Shown: positions 35,274 through 45,000 of the stretch, piece by piece
How positions within the stretch are numbered: position 1 is the stretch's first letter
Layout: each line of letters begins with the position of its first letter
Source: Sphingomonas sp. S2-65
GTDB lineage: Bacteria; Pseudomonadota; Alphaproteobacteria; Sphingomonadales; Sphingomonadaceae
Length of the DNA stretch: 64,000 bases
Assembly: GCF_021513175.1 (NCBI RefSeq)
Contig: NZ_CP090953.1
Location: 2,042,501 to 2,106,500 of the forward strand
Reading direction: 5' to 3'
The notes under the pieces: model-generated
Databases searched by the model: none
What the model was told of the DNA's origin: nothing
Seen by the model: only the letters and a program-made list of their open reading frames with translations
Program-made: the position numbers and the translations under genes

Positions 35274-37216
35274 ACATGCAAGGACCGCTGGTGCCGGCAT
35301 CGGCTGAAATCCTGTTCGTGTCGATGCCCTGGGCGACGACCACCCGGCCATCGATCGCGCTGGGCATCCTCGACCGGATTTGTGCCGAGGCGGGCGTCTC
35401 CAGCGCCTCGATCTTTCCCAATCTGGAGCTGGTCGCCCGCATGGGGCTGGCGGCGGCGACGCCGATGTCCGACGAGCGCGCGCTGTACGGGCTGGGCGAG
35501 CATCTGTTCGCGGTCGACATCTTCGGTGCCGACGCGCTGGACAGCGACGCATTTCTCGAGCTGATCTGCCGCCTGACGCTGCCCAAGCCGTTCGACGACC
35601 GGGACTATGTCGCGCAGCTGCGCGACGAGGTCATTCCGGCGTTTCTGGACGACACCGCCGCGCGGATCCTGGCGGCGAACCCGGCGGTGGTCGGGTTCAC
35701 GGCGACGTTCAACCAAGTGATGGCGAGCCTGGCGGTCGCGACGCGGATCAAGAAGCTTCGCCCCGACATCGTCGTGATCGCGGGCGGCGCGTGCTTCGAC
35801 GGCGAAATGGGGCAGGAATGCCACCGCGCGCTGCCGCATGCAGTCGACCACGTCTTCATGGGCGAGGCCGAGGAAAGCTTCCGGACCTTCCTTGCGCTGC
35901 GGGCGGAGGGAAAGCCGACTTCGGCGATCCCGGGCGTGACCTGGTATGGCGATGGCGCGGTGCACATCCTTCCGGGCAAGGCGCTGGAGGACATGAACCT
36001 CAGCCCGATGCCGAACTACTTCCCCTATTTCGACGAGGTGGAGCGAGTCAGCGCGCGGAGCGGCGTGCAGTTCGACATCGAGGCGCTGCCGTTCGAAGGG
36101 TCGCGGGGGTGCTGGTGGGGGCAGAAGAACCATTGCGTGTTCTGCGGGATCAACCGCGACCTGCTGAAGTTCCGCGAAAAGGCGCCCGAGCGCGTGGTCG
36201 AGGAGATCCTGATGCTCGCGCATCTGCACGGCGTGTCGAAGCTCACCGCGACCGACTGGATCATCTCGCGCAAGTCGCGGATCAAGATCTTCGAGATGAT
36301 GCGCGACCAGGATCTGGACCTGGAGCTGTTCTACGAAACGCGCTCCGATCTCGACAAATGGGAAGTCGCGCTGATGAAGGAGGCCGGGGCGCTGCGCGTG
36401 CAGCCGGGCATCGAATCCTTCTCCACCCCGGTGCTCAAGCTGATGCGCAAGGGCACCACTGGGCTGCGTCAGGTCCGCTTCCTCAAATGGTCGCGCGAAT
36501 ATGGCGTGAAGCTTTCGTACAACATCCTGTGCGGGTTTCCGGGGGACGAGACGCACTGGTATCTCGACATGATCGAGATGATCCGCAAGATCCCGCACCT
36601 GCAGCCGCCCTCGGGCAATGCCAACTTCATCGAGCTTCACCGCTTCAGCCCGCTGTTCGACTTCCGCAAGGATTTCGGGATCGACGCCTATGAGCTTCGC
36701 GTCGACTATCGGTTCAACTTTCCTGACGGCATGGTCGACCCGTACAAGATCGGGTATTTCTTCGAATATGAGTGCAGCCGGATCAGCGATACGTCGCTGT
36801 ACATGGACCAGCTGCGCGAGGCGGTGGCGCCCTGGATCGAGAGCTGGGACGCGCGCGCGCTGCCGCGATGCGAATATGTGATCGGCCCGGGGTTCGTCCA
36901 GATCACCGATTCGCGCAGCGGCGAGAGCAGCACGATCACTTTGCGTGGATTGGCGCAGGACCTGTTCCTGCTGCTCGACGATATCGGCACGCGCCACGGC
37001 CTGGCCGACGCGCTGCGCGGCAAATATCCGCAGCAGGTCGCCGACGGCACGATCGACGCGGTGATCGACGACCTTCTCGCCAAGCAGATATTGCTGGCCG
37101 AGGATCAGTTGCTGCTCGCGCTGCCGATCGCGGTCACGCCGCGCCCGACGCAGGAGCTGCGCCGCTACGTCCTGGGCGATCCCGAGGATGAAGCGCTGCT
37201 CGTCGCCGCGGAATGA
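35270..37216 (+). CDS. RiPP-maturation radical SAM protein, B12-class (rSAM protein 1 type)
   Basis: A 648-residue protein. Residues ~12-245 resemble a cobalamin-binding Rossmann domain; no DxHxxG motif is seen, which is common in B12 radical SAM methylases. The radical SAM motif has unusual C-x7-C-x2-C spacing (Cys281, 289, 292 in CWWGQKNHCVFCG), a feature of the family named ribosomal peptide maturation radical SAM protein 1, several members of which are C-methyltransferases. Residues ~545-630 look like a small winged-helix, PqqD-like recognition domain. This is the strongest single indication that the operon makes a modified peptide. ATGA overlaps at both ends. Confidence 0.88.
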   Translation: MNMQGPLVPASAEILFVSMPWATTTRPSIALGILDRICAEAGVSSASIFPNLELVARMGLAAATPMSDERALYGLGEHLFAVDIFGADALDSDAFLELICRLTLPKPFDDRDYVAQLRDEVIPAFLDDTAARILAANPAVVGFTATFNQVMASLAVATRIKKLRPDIVVIAGGACFDGEMGQECHRALPHAVDHVFMGEAEESFRTFLALRAEGKPTSAIPGVTWYGDGAVHILPGKALEDMNLSPMPNYFPYFDEVERVSARSGVQFDIEALPFEGSRGCWWGQKNHCVFCGINRDLLKFREKAPERVVEEILMLAHLHGVSKLTATDWIISRKSRIKIFEMMRDQDLDLELFYETRSDLDKWEVALMKEAGALRVQPGIESFSTPVLKLMRKGTTGLRQVRFLKWSREYGVKLSYNILCGFPGDETHWYLDMIEMIRKIPHLQPPSGNANFIELHRFSPLFDFRKDFGIDAYELRVDYRFNFPDGMVDPYKIGYFFEYECSRISDTSLYMDQLREAVAPWIESWDARALPRCEYVIGPGFVQITDSRSGESSTITLRGLAQDLFLLLDDIGTRHGLADALRGKYPQQVADGTIDAVIDDLLAKQILLAEDQLLLALPIAVTPRPTQELRRYVLGDPEDEALLVAAE

Positions 37217-38322
37217 GCGGCCCGGCGGTCGTCTCGGCCGAGGGAACGCCCGGCGATCTGCTGCGCTTCCAGCGCAACGCGTGGCGCAACATCGTGTTCA
37301 GCGTCACGCGACGCTGCCCGTTGCGCTGCGCGCACTGCGTCACCTCCAGCGCGCCCGAACTGCAATTTCCGCTGCTCGGCCACGACGCCGCCGCGCGCTG
37401 GGCGACCGAGCTGGCGGCGCTCGCGGAACTGGGCCTTCGCCACATCACCTTCACCGGGGGCGAGCCGACGCTCGCGCTGGGCGAGATCGCGCTGCTGGCG
37501 CGTGCCGCGAAAGCGGCGTCGATCGAGGTGTCGGTCGTGACGTCGGGATCCTGGGGCGGCAACGACCGCCAGGCGGCGCGAGTGACCGCGGCGCTCGGGC
37601 AATCGGTCGACTGCTGGGACTTCGGCTATGACGCGTTCCATGCCGAGCATCTGCGGCCCGAAAGCCTTGCCCGGGCGGTCAACGCGGTGCTGCCGCTCGC
37701 CCCCAGCGTGATCGTCCGCATCTGCGACGACGGGACCGCCGCCACCGGCGACATCATCACCACGTTGCAGGCGCAGCTGGGCGAGGCGGCCGTGCTGATG
37801 GTCCAGCCGGTCTATGCGATCGGGCGCGGTGCCGAGACCTTCGGGCTGGACGGCGCCGGGCCGGACCTGGACCTGCCGTGCATGGCGACCGGCCCCTTCA
37901 TTCGCGAGGACGGATCGACCGGGCCGTGCTGCGCGTCGCTGTCCTACGGGGCGGCGGGACGGCATCCATTCGACTATGGATCGGCGGCGGCCGACGGGCT
38001 GGCGGCGGTCTGGCGGCGCTGGCGCGACGACCAGCTGTTGCGGCTGATCCGCCTTGCCGGGTTCCGCCTGCCGCTGCGCTGGCTGGCCGAGGAAGGGCTG
38101 CTGGACGACGCCGCGCTGGCGACCGACCATATCTGCGAAACCTGCGAGCATTTGTGGGACGCCGATGGACGGGTAGCGCGGCTGCTGCGCGCGCGCGCGG
38201 CCGATCCGGCGCTGCGGCCGCTGCTGGATCGGCTTGAAATCGAGCTGTATGGCACGGTGTGGCGCGAGGCGGTGCGGGCGCCAGTGCCGGCAGCCCGGGG
38301 CCACTCGATCCTGGCGGACTGA
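37213..38322 (+). CDS. Radical SAM protein, paralogue 3 of RiPP-like operon
   Basis: A 369-residue radical SAM enzyme with CPLRCAHC (Cys35, 39, 42) and GGEP at 82-85, followed by the shared auxiliary-cluster signature Cys223-x15-Cys239-Cys240 ... Cys308-x2-Cys311. The motif CWDFGYDAFH corresponds to the SWD-x-D-x-[FY]H segment in paralogues 1 and 2. It overlaps the B12-class gene by ATGA and ends one base before the protease start codon. Three diverged copies in one operon suggest three distinct positions or bond types on the substrate rather than redundancy. Confidence 0.88.
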   Translation: MSGPAVVSAEGTPGDLLRFQRNAWRNIVFSVTRRCPLRCAHCVTSSAPELQFPLLGHDAAARWATELAALAELGLRHITFTGGEPTLALGEIALLARAAKAASIEVSVVTSGSWGGNDRQAARVTAALGQSVDCWDFGYDAFHAEHLRPESLARAVNAVLPLAPSVIVRICDDGTAATGDIITTLQAQLGEAAVLMVQPVYAIGRGAETFGLDGAGPDLDLPCMATGPFIREDGSTGPCCASLSYGAAGRHPFDYGSAAADGLAAVWRRWRDDQLLRLIRLAGFRLPLRWLAEEGLLDDAALATDHICETCEHLWDADGRVARLLRARAADPALRPLLDRLEIELYGTVWREAVRAPVPAARGHSILAD

Positions 38323-38323
38323 A

Positions 38324-39421
38324 GTGGCAGCCTGGGACGCGAGCGACGCTGGCCGGCTGGGCGAGGCGCTGTTGCACGGGTCCGCCGAAATGTCTCCGCA
38401 GCACGCCGCCACGCACCGCCTGGGCATCGCCATCGCGCGGCGCGATATGGCGGCGGTTGCAGCGCTCGCGGATCGGGACGCCGGCGCGTTCTCCTCGCCG
38501 CTCGCGCGATTGCGGCTGGCGCGCGCGTGCGCGGCGATGGGTATCCCGCCTACGTATGACGAGCGGTGGGCGGCGGTCGATCGCCGGCGGGTCGATGCCG
38601 CGGTCGTTCTCGGCCAGGCGGGACACGGAGTCCGGCCTGGATCGGCTCCGTTCCTGTTCGACCAGCCGATTCCGATCGTGGAGGCGGAAGTGGATGGGAA
38701 GCGGGGGTATTTCATCGTCGATACCGGCGCGCCCCACAGCGCCTTGTCGCGCGGCTGGTGCGAACGGAGCGGCATCCGTTTCGCACCGGGCGTCGCGCAT
38801 AGCGTCGAGGATGGAAGCGGTCGCGAGATCGCCGCGACCACTGTGCGGATTGGCTCGCTTCAGGCGGGCGCGGCGGCGCGCGACGTACCGGCGATCCTGT
38901 TCGATTTCCCGCCGGGTCTCGACGTCGCTGGCATCCTCTCTCCGCTGGATGCATTCCCGGGGGCTGTCGTGACGCTCGATTATGCCGCGCGGCGCCTGAT
39001 GATCGGGGAAGACGCCCCGGCGCAGCCGGGGGTTGCGCTATATTGGGAAGGCGAGGTTCCGCTGGTTCATGCCCGGATCGCCGGCGACGATGCCTTCCTG
39101 CTGCTCGACAGCGGCGCCGGCGGGGAATTGCTGTGCGAGCACTATGCCCAACGCTTCGCGAGCGGGCCACTCCGCGATGCCACCACCGCCAACGCCGCCG
39201 GCGTGATCGCCATCCGCACCGGGCTTGCGCTGCCGCTCGCGATTGGCGGCGAGGCGGCGCGCGCCTGTTCGTTCGCGATCAAGCCGTGCGCCACGACAGG
39301 CAGCGACACCAGCCTGATCGGCCGGGACGGTTTCGTGGGCGGCGGCTGGATGGCGGGCCGGCGGATCACGATCGCCGCGGACCGCCTGAGCTTCTGGTTC
39401 ACCCCGCAGGAAGCACCCTGA
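38324..39421 (+). CDS. Single-chain retropepsin-like aspartic protease
   Basis: A 365-residue protein with two aspartic-protease half-sites: Asp133-Thr-Gly in YFIVDTGAPHS and Asp262-Ser-Gly in FLLLDSGAGGE. Each is preceded by hydrophobic beta strands as in clan AA peptidases, so one chain should form a complete two-lobed active site. The first ~110 residues are helical. The chosen start is GTG 38324, directly after the previous stop; ATG 38390 is possible. No signal peptide or membrane helix is visible, which implies a cytoplasmic enzyme. Position as last gene of the operon suggests leader removal from the modified peptide; this is inference. Confidence 0.82.
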   Translation: MAAWDASDAGRLGEALLHGSAEMSPQHAATHRLGIAIARRDMAAVAALADRDAGAFSSPLARLRLARACAAMGIPPTYDERWAAVDRRRVDAAVVLGQAGHGVRPGSAPFLFDQPIPIVEAEVDGKRGYFIVDTGAPHSALSRGWCERSGIRFAPGVAHSVEDGSGREIAATTVRIGSLQAGAAARDVPAILFDFPPGLDVAGILSPLDAFPGAVVTLDYAARRLMIGEDAPAQPGVALYWEGEVPLVHARIAGDDAFLLLDSGAGGELLCEHYAQRFASGPLRDATTANAAGVIAIRTGLALPLAIGGEAARACSFAIKPCATTGSDTSLIGRDGFVGGGWMAGRRITIAADRLSFWFTPQEAP

Positions 39422-39436
39422 AAGGGCCGCCGCGCG

Positions 39437-40207
39437 TCATCCTCGCGGTGGCGTCTCATCGGGCCGCAGCGTCAGGACGCGAACGCCGTCGCCGGTGACC
39501 GCCACGGTATGTTCGAACTGCGCCGACAGTTTTCCGTCGGCAGTGACGACGGTCCATTCATCGTCCTCGGTGCGAACCGTCCTGCGGCCCTGATTGAGCA
39601 TCGGCTCGACCGTGAAAACCATGCCCTCCCGCAGCGTCAATCCGGTCCCGGGCTTGCCGAAATGGAGTATCTGGGGATCCTCATGCATCTCCTGGCCGAT
39701 GCCGTGCCCGCAATATTCCCGAACCACCGAATAGCCGGCGCGTTTGGCGTGACGCTCGATGGCGTAGCCGATATCGCCGAGCCTGGCGCCGGGACGGACC
39801 GCGAGGATGCCCTTCCACATCGCCTCATAGGTGGTCGCCACCAGCCGCCGCGCGGCGGGCGCCACTTCGCCGATCAGGAAGGTCTTGCTGGAATCCGCAA
39901 GGTAGCCGTTCTTTTCCAGCGTGATGTCGAAATTGACGATGTCGCCGTCCTGCAGCACCTCGTCAGTCGAAGGGACGCCGTGACACACGACGGCGTTCCT
40001 CGAACAGTTCAAGACGAAGCCATAGCCATATTGGCCCTTGCTTGCCGGCCGCGCCTCAAGCTGGCGGACGATGAAGTCTTCAACCAGGTCGTTGATCTCC
40101 ATCGTCGTCCGGCCGGCGAGCGCCAGGCTTTCGAGATGCGTAAAGACCGACGCCAGAAGACGCCCTGACTCGGCCATCAGCGCGATTTCCGCAGCGGACT
40201 TGATCAT
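39437..40207 (-). CDS. map: Type I methionine aminopeptidase
   Basis: A 256-residue dinuclear metallopeptidase that removes N-terminal Met. The metal ligands are in FDITLEKNGYLAD (two Asp), GHGIG (His), FTVEPML (Glu) and the C-terminal FEHTVAV (Glu). The protein is full length with no zinc-finger extension. It overlaps the ParD-like gene by four bases, so the two are translationally coupled. This looks like an accessory copy in an antitoxin-like operon; whether another map exists cannot be seen here. Confidence 0.93.
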   Translation of the reverse strand: MIKSAAEIALMAESGRLLASVFTHLESLALAGRTTMEINDLVEDFIVRQLEARPASKGQYGYGFVLNCSRNAVVCHGVPSTDEVLQDGDIVNFDITLEKNGYLADSSKTFLIGEVAPAARRLVATTYEAMWKGILAVRPGARLGDIGYAIERHAKRAGYSVVREYCGHGIGQEMHEDPQILHFGKPGTGLTLREGMVFTVEPMLNQGRRTVRTEDDEWTVVTADGKLSAQFEHTVAVTGDGVRVLTLRPDETPPRG

Positions 40208-40419
40208 ATCCCCGACGCCGCGCCGGCATCTGCAGGATCGACGCCGGCCTGTTTGAGCTCACGGACGGCGATTTGCTGGAAGGTCAGCTGCGGACTCAAC
40301 TCGCACAGCATGCCGATCTTGATCCAGAAGGCCGCCTGGGCGTTGATCGAGCGGCAGGAAACCTTGCTTGCCCTGCGCAGCTGCTCGTGAAGTTCGTCTT
40401 CGATGTTGACGATGCCCAA
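40204..40419 (-). CDS. ParD-like family protein (antitoxin-like)
   Basis: A 71-residue protein starting at TTG 40419 (MGIVNIEDELHEQLRRASK). It fits the ParD-like family, with a short ribbon-helix-helix-type N-terminus and the conserved CRSINAQAAFWIKIGMLCE. Members of this family are found next to methionine aminopeptidase genes, as here. A perfect palindrome lies 14 bp upstream and could be its own operator. Toxin-antitoxin function has not been shown by anything in the sequence. Confidence 0.85.
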   Translation of the reverse strand: MGIVNIEDELHEQLRRASKVSCRSINAQAAFWIKIGMLCELSPQLTFQQIAVRELKQAGVDPADAGAASGI

Positions 40420-40432
40420 GGTTCGTTCCCGC

Positions 40433-40447
40433 TATACGTTTCGTATA
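40433..40447. promoter_or_regulatory. Palindromic operator-like site upstream of parD-like/map
   Basis: TATACG-TTT-CGTATA is an exact 6-bp inverted repeat, 14 bp upstream of the TTG start, in an otherwise GC-rich stretch. Position and symmetry suit autoregulation by a ribbon-helix-helix protein. Confidence 0.6.
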
Positions 40448-40530
40448 TGAACCGTATCAGCGACAGTCGTTGGCGGCAAGCTGGCGACAACCATGGGAGC
40501 TTTAGGCTCGGATGTGGTGCCGCTCCTAGG

Positions 40531-41838
40531 TCAGGGCTGGTTGCTCAGCCGCGACATCAGGATAGCGGCACGCTTGGCCTGGCGGCGAATGCTGTCCAGA
40601 TCCACTGTCTCACCCGGCGCATGATCGCCCGTGCTGTACGGCCCCAGCCCCGCCAGCCCGTCGACATCCCTGGCGACGAACGAGATGTCGCCGGCGCCGC
40701 GCTTCAGCGGGTCGAGCGCCGCCATCTCCGGCAACGCGAGGTCGCGATTGACGGCGTTCAACTGCTCGAGCAGCCGCGCGTTGCCCGTAGTCGGCGCCAT
40801 CGCCGGATAGCCTTCGCCAAAGCTGATCCGCGCATCGGTTCCCGGCGCATGCGCGGCGACGATCGCCTCCATCTTGGCCCGCACCCTCTGGGTCTGCGCG
40901 TCGCTCAAGGTCCGGAAGTCGCCCACCGCGACGGCCTTGCCCGGGATGATGTTGGTCTTGCCCAGCGCGGTGCCGGTGCCGCTCTCGTCGACCGACGCGG
41001 AGGCGCCGCCGGCGATCACGCCGGCGTTGAACGTCAGGTTCGGCTCCGGGAGTTCGCTGCGGAACGCGGCGAGGATCCGGACCAGTTCATTGACGGCACC
41101 GTCGCCCTGATCGGCAGTGAAGATCAGCGAGGAGTGGCCGGTCCTGCCGGTGGCGGTCAGCGTCCAGTCGATCGCCGAACGCCGCGCGATCGATCCCATG
41201 TCGCGGCCATTCTCGGTAACCAGGCCTTCGAAATCGAGCGCGATGTCGGCGCGCTTGCCCGCCGCGATCAGGTCGGCGCGCGATATGCTGACCGGGCTGC
41301 CGGCATCCTCTTCGTCGCCGGTCAGCACGATCTCGATATTGGCGCGCTTCAGCGTGCCCGCGGCCTGCATTGCCCGCAGGGCGGCGAGCATCACGACCAT
41401 GCCGCCCTTGTCGTCGCCGACCCCCGGCCCTTCCGCCCGGTCGCCGTTGCGGACGAACTTCTGGAACGGCGAGCTCGGCTCGAACACAGTGTCCAGATGG
41501 CCGATCAGCAGCAGCCGCTTCGCGCGCGCGTGCCCCTTGCGCACGGCGATCAGGTGCCCGGCGCGGCCGACGGCATCCATCGGGCTCCAGCTGACCGTGA
41601 AGCCGAGCGCCTCGAGCTCGGAATGCATCATCGCCCCGACCGCGGCGACGCCCGGCAGGTTGAGCGTGCCGCTATTCTGGTCGACCAGCTTCTGGAGCAG
41701 GGCCACCGACCGATCGAATTCGGCATCGACGGTGCGGTCGATCGTCTTCTCCGCCGGTGACAGCCCCGGCCCCGCCTGAAGCGGCGCGGCCGACGCCAAC
41801 AGCGCCACCGCTCCCATGCGCGCGAACAGCAATCCCAT
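40531..41838 (-). CDS. M20 family metallopeptidase (glutamate carboxypeptidase-like), exported
   Basis: A 435-residue dizinc peptidase of the M20/M25/M40 group. It has a signal peptide (residues ~1-22, ending LQAGPG). Metal-ligand motifs appear in order: LLIGHLDTVF, GVGDDKGGM, TGDEEDAG and ALDFEG. Length and order fit carboxypeptidase G2-like enzymes that cleave C-terminal glutamate, but substrate cannot be fixed. It faces away from the RiPP-like operon. A role in that pathway is possible only as speculation. Confidence 0.9.
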   Translation of the reverse strand: MGLLFARMGAVALLASAAPLQAGPGLSPAEKTIDRTVDAEFDRSVALLQKLVDQNSGTLNLPGVAAVGAMMHSELEALGFTVSWSPMDAVGRAGHLIAVRKGHARAKRLLLIGHLDTVFEPSSPFQKFVRNGDRAEGPGVGDDKGGMVVMLAALRAMQAAGTLKRANIEIVLTGDEEDAGSPVSISRADLIAAGKRADIALDFEGLVTENGRDMGSIARRSAIDWTLTATGRTGHSSLIFTADQGDGAVNELVRILAAFRSELPEPNLTFNAGVIAGGASASVDESGTGTALGKTNIIPGKAVAVGDFRTLSDAQTQRVRAKMEAIVAAHAPGTDARISFGEGYPAMAPTTGNARLLEQLNAVNRDLALPEMAALDPLKRGAGDISFVARDVDGLAGLGPYSTGDHAPGETVDLDSIRRQAKRAAILMSRLSNQP

Positions 41839-42016
41839 CAGACCCCCCTACCGCTTGCGCAGCTGCAGCCAGGATCCGCAGCCTACCCCGTCGAACCGGG
41901 GGATAAGGTATAGCCTCGAAGCGGGCCGCGGCAAATGCGCGCAGAGCCTGGGCCGGGATTTCCGTCGCTCACCGCTGGTGCGGCGCGTCCCCCCCCGACG
42001 GGGGAGGATCAGAACT
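41839..42016. other. Intergenic spacer with REP-like half element
   Basis: 178 bp between gltB and the M20 peptidase gene. It ends with CCCCCCCGACGGGGGAGGAT (near 41990-42010), a fragment of the type A element, and otherwise shows nothing recognisable. Confidence 0.6.
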
Positions 42017-45000
42017 CTACTCCGCCGCGATCAGGGCCACGGTGTCGTCGAGCGGATGCGCCAGGCGACTGAGCATTTCCCTGGGTATTACCTGCCAGAA
42101 GTGCGTGAGGCTGCGCTCCCAATCTTCGAGCAGCCCGCGCGACCATCTGCTGTCGGTCGCGACGGCGTGCGCCTCGACCAGACCGCGAAGCTTTGCCTCC
42201 CACGCGGCGGAGGCGAGGCGCTGCCAGACGATGTTCTCCGGATTGGCACGGCGATGGAAGTTGCCCTCGGCATCGTAGATAAAGGCCATGCCGCCGGTCA
42301 TGCCGGCGCCGAAGTTCATGCCGACTTCGCCGAGCACCACCGCGGTGCCGCCGGTCATATATTCGCAGCCATTGGCGCCGCAGCCTTCGACCACGACGTC
42401 GGCGCCCGAGTTGCGGACGGCGAAGCGCTCCCCCGCCTGGCCGGCGGCGAACAGCCGGCCCGACGTGGCGCCGTAGAGCACGGTGTTGCCCAGTATGGTG
42501 TTGTGCCGGCTTTCGATCTGCGAACTGACCATCGGCCGCACGACGATCACGCCGCCCGACAGGCCCTTGCCGACATAATCGTTGGCGTCGCCGAACACCT
42601 CGAGCGTGATGCCCTTGCACAGGAAGGCGCCGAGCGACTGGCCGGCGCTGCCGCGCAGGCGGACATGGACGTGGCCGTCCTGGAGCGCCGACATGCCGAA
42701 CTTGTTGGTGACTTCGGACGAGAGCCGGGTGCCGACCGCGCGGTGGACGTTGCGCACCGAATAGGTGAGCTGCATCTTTTCGCCGCGCGCGAACACGGGC
42801 GCGGCGTCCTTGATCATCTGCGCGTCGAGGCTGTCGGGCACTTCGTTGCGGAAGGTGCTCAAGGAGAAGCGGCGCTCGGCGTCGGTCGCGTCGACCTTGG
42901 CCAGGATCGGGTTCAAGTCGAGATCGTCGAGATGCTCGGCACCGCGGCTGACCTGGCGGAGCAGTTCGGTGCGGCCGATCACTTCGTCAAGGCTGGTGCA
43001 ACCGAGCTTGGCGAGGATCTCGCGGACTTCCTCGGCGATGAAGGTCATCAGGTTGATGACCTTTTCCGGCGTGCCGACGAACTTCGCCCGCATCTTCTCG
43101 TCCTGCGTGCAGATGCCGACCGGGCAGGTGTTGGAATGGCACTGGCGGACCATGATGCACCCCATCGCCACCAGGCTGAGCGTGCCGATGCCGAATTCCT
43201 CGGCGCCGAGGATCGCGGCGATGACGATGTCGCGCCCGGTTTTGAGCCCGCCATCGGTGCGCAGCTTCACCCGGCCGCGCAGACCGTTGAGGGTGAGCGT
43301 CTGGTTGACTTCGCTCAGGCCCATTTCCCAAGGGGTGCCGGCGTATTTCACGCTGGTTTGCGGGCTGGCGCCGGTGCCGCCAACATGGCCGGCAACCAGG
43401 ATGACGTCGGCGTGCGCCTTGGCGACGCCCGCGGCGACGGTACCGATGCCGGCCGAGCTGACCAGCTTCACGCACACCCGCGCGCGCGGATTGATCATCT
43501 TTAAATCGTAGATGAGCTGCGCCAGGTCCTCGATCGAATAGATGTCGTGGTGCGGCGGCGGGCTGATCAGCGTGACGCCAGGCGTGGCGTGGCGCAGCTT
43601 GGCGATGAACTCGGTCACCTTGAAGCCGGGCAGCTGGCCGCCCTCGCCGGGCTTGGCGCCCTGGGCCACCTTGATCTCGATCTCGTCGCAGGCATTGAGA
43701 TATTCGGCAGTCACGCCGAAGCGGCCCGAGGCGACCTGCTTGATCACCGAATTGGCGTTGTCGCCATTTTCATAGGGCTTGTAGCGCAGCTTGTCCTCAC
43801 CGCCCTCGCCCGACACTGCCTTGGCGCCGATCCGGTTCATCGCGATCGCCAGCGTCTCATGCGCTTCGGGGCTGAGCGCGCCGAGCGACATGCCGGGGGT
43901 GACGAAGCGCTTGCGGATTTCGGTGATCGCCTCGACCTGGTCGATGGCGATGGCTTCCTGCGGGAAGTTGAATTCGAGCAAGTCGCGCAGGTAGACTGGC
44001 GGCAAATCCCGCACCCCGCGCGAGAAAGCGAGATAGCTAGAATAGCTGTCGGTGGACACCGCGGTCTGAAGCTGGTGCATCAGCTGGGCGGAGAAGGCAT
44101 GGGTCTCGCCGCCATGGCGTTGGCGGTAGAAGCCGCCGATCGGCAGCGCGGCGACGGCGCGGTCATACGCCGCTTCGTGCCGCATCATCGCCGAGAGATG
44201 GAGCGAGGCATAGCCTTCGCCCGAGATCTTGGCGGGCATGCCGGGGAAGAAGTCGTTCACCAGTGCGCGCGACAGGCCGACCGCCTCGAAATTATAGCCG
44301 CCGCGGTAGGACGAGATCACCGCGATGCCCATTTTGGAGAGGATTTTGAGCAACCCCTCGTCGATCGCCTTGCGGTGGTTCTTGAGGCACTGGTCGAGCG
44401 TGAGGTCGCCGAACAGGCCGCGCGCATGGCGGTCGGCTATCGCGGCTTCGGCGAGATAGGCGTTCACCGTCGTCGCGCCGACGCCGATCAGCACGGCGTA
44501 GTAATGCGTGTCGAGGCATTCGCCCGAGCGGACATTGACGCTGGCGTAGGAACGTAGCCCGCGCCGCACCAGATGGGTGTGGACCGCGGCGGCGGCGAGC
44601 ACGCCGGCGATGGCGGCCTTTTCCTCGTTCTGATGCTCGTCGGTCAGGAACAGCTCGGTGCAGCCGGCGCGCACCGCCTGCTCGGCCTCGTAACGGATGC
44701 GCGTGATTGCGGCGCGCAGCGCCTCGGGCCCGCCCTTCGCGTCGAAGGTGCAGTCGATCTCGCCGCACTGGCTGCCGAAATAGGCGCGCAGGCGGTGCCA
44801 TTGCGCGTTGGTCAGCACCGGGCTTTCGAGCACCAGCACCTTGGAGGTGTTGGCTTCCTTGTCGAGGATGTTGGCCAGGTTGCCGAAGCGCGTCTTGAGC
44901 GACATCACATGGCGTTCGCGCAAGGGGTCGATCGGCGGGTTGGTGACCTGGCTGAAATTCTGGCGGAAAAACTGGCTGATCAGCCGCGGCTTGTCCGAAA

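Noticed and set aside
35234..36997. 587-codon minus-strand frame across the B12-class radical SAM gene
   Set aside because: Antisense shadow; the plus-strand gene has the Cys motif and overlaps its neighbours as an operon should.
38234..38323. N-terminal extension of the aspartic protease to 38234
   Set aside because: The extra 30 residues are Cys/Arg-rich and lie inside the preceding radical SAM gene; GTG 38324 abuts the stop.
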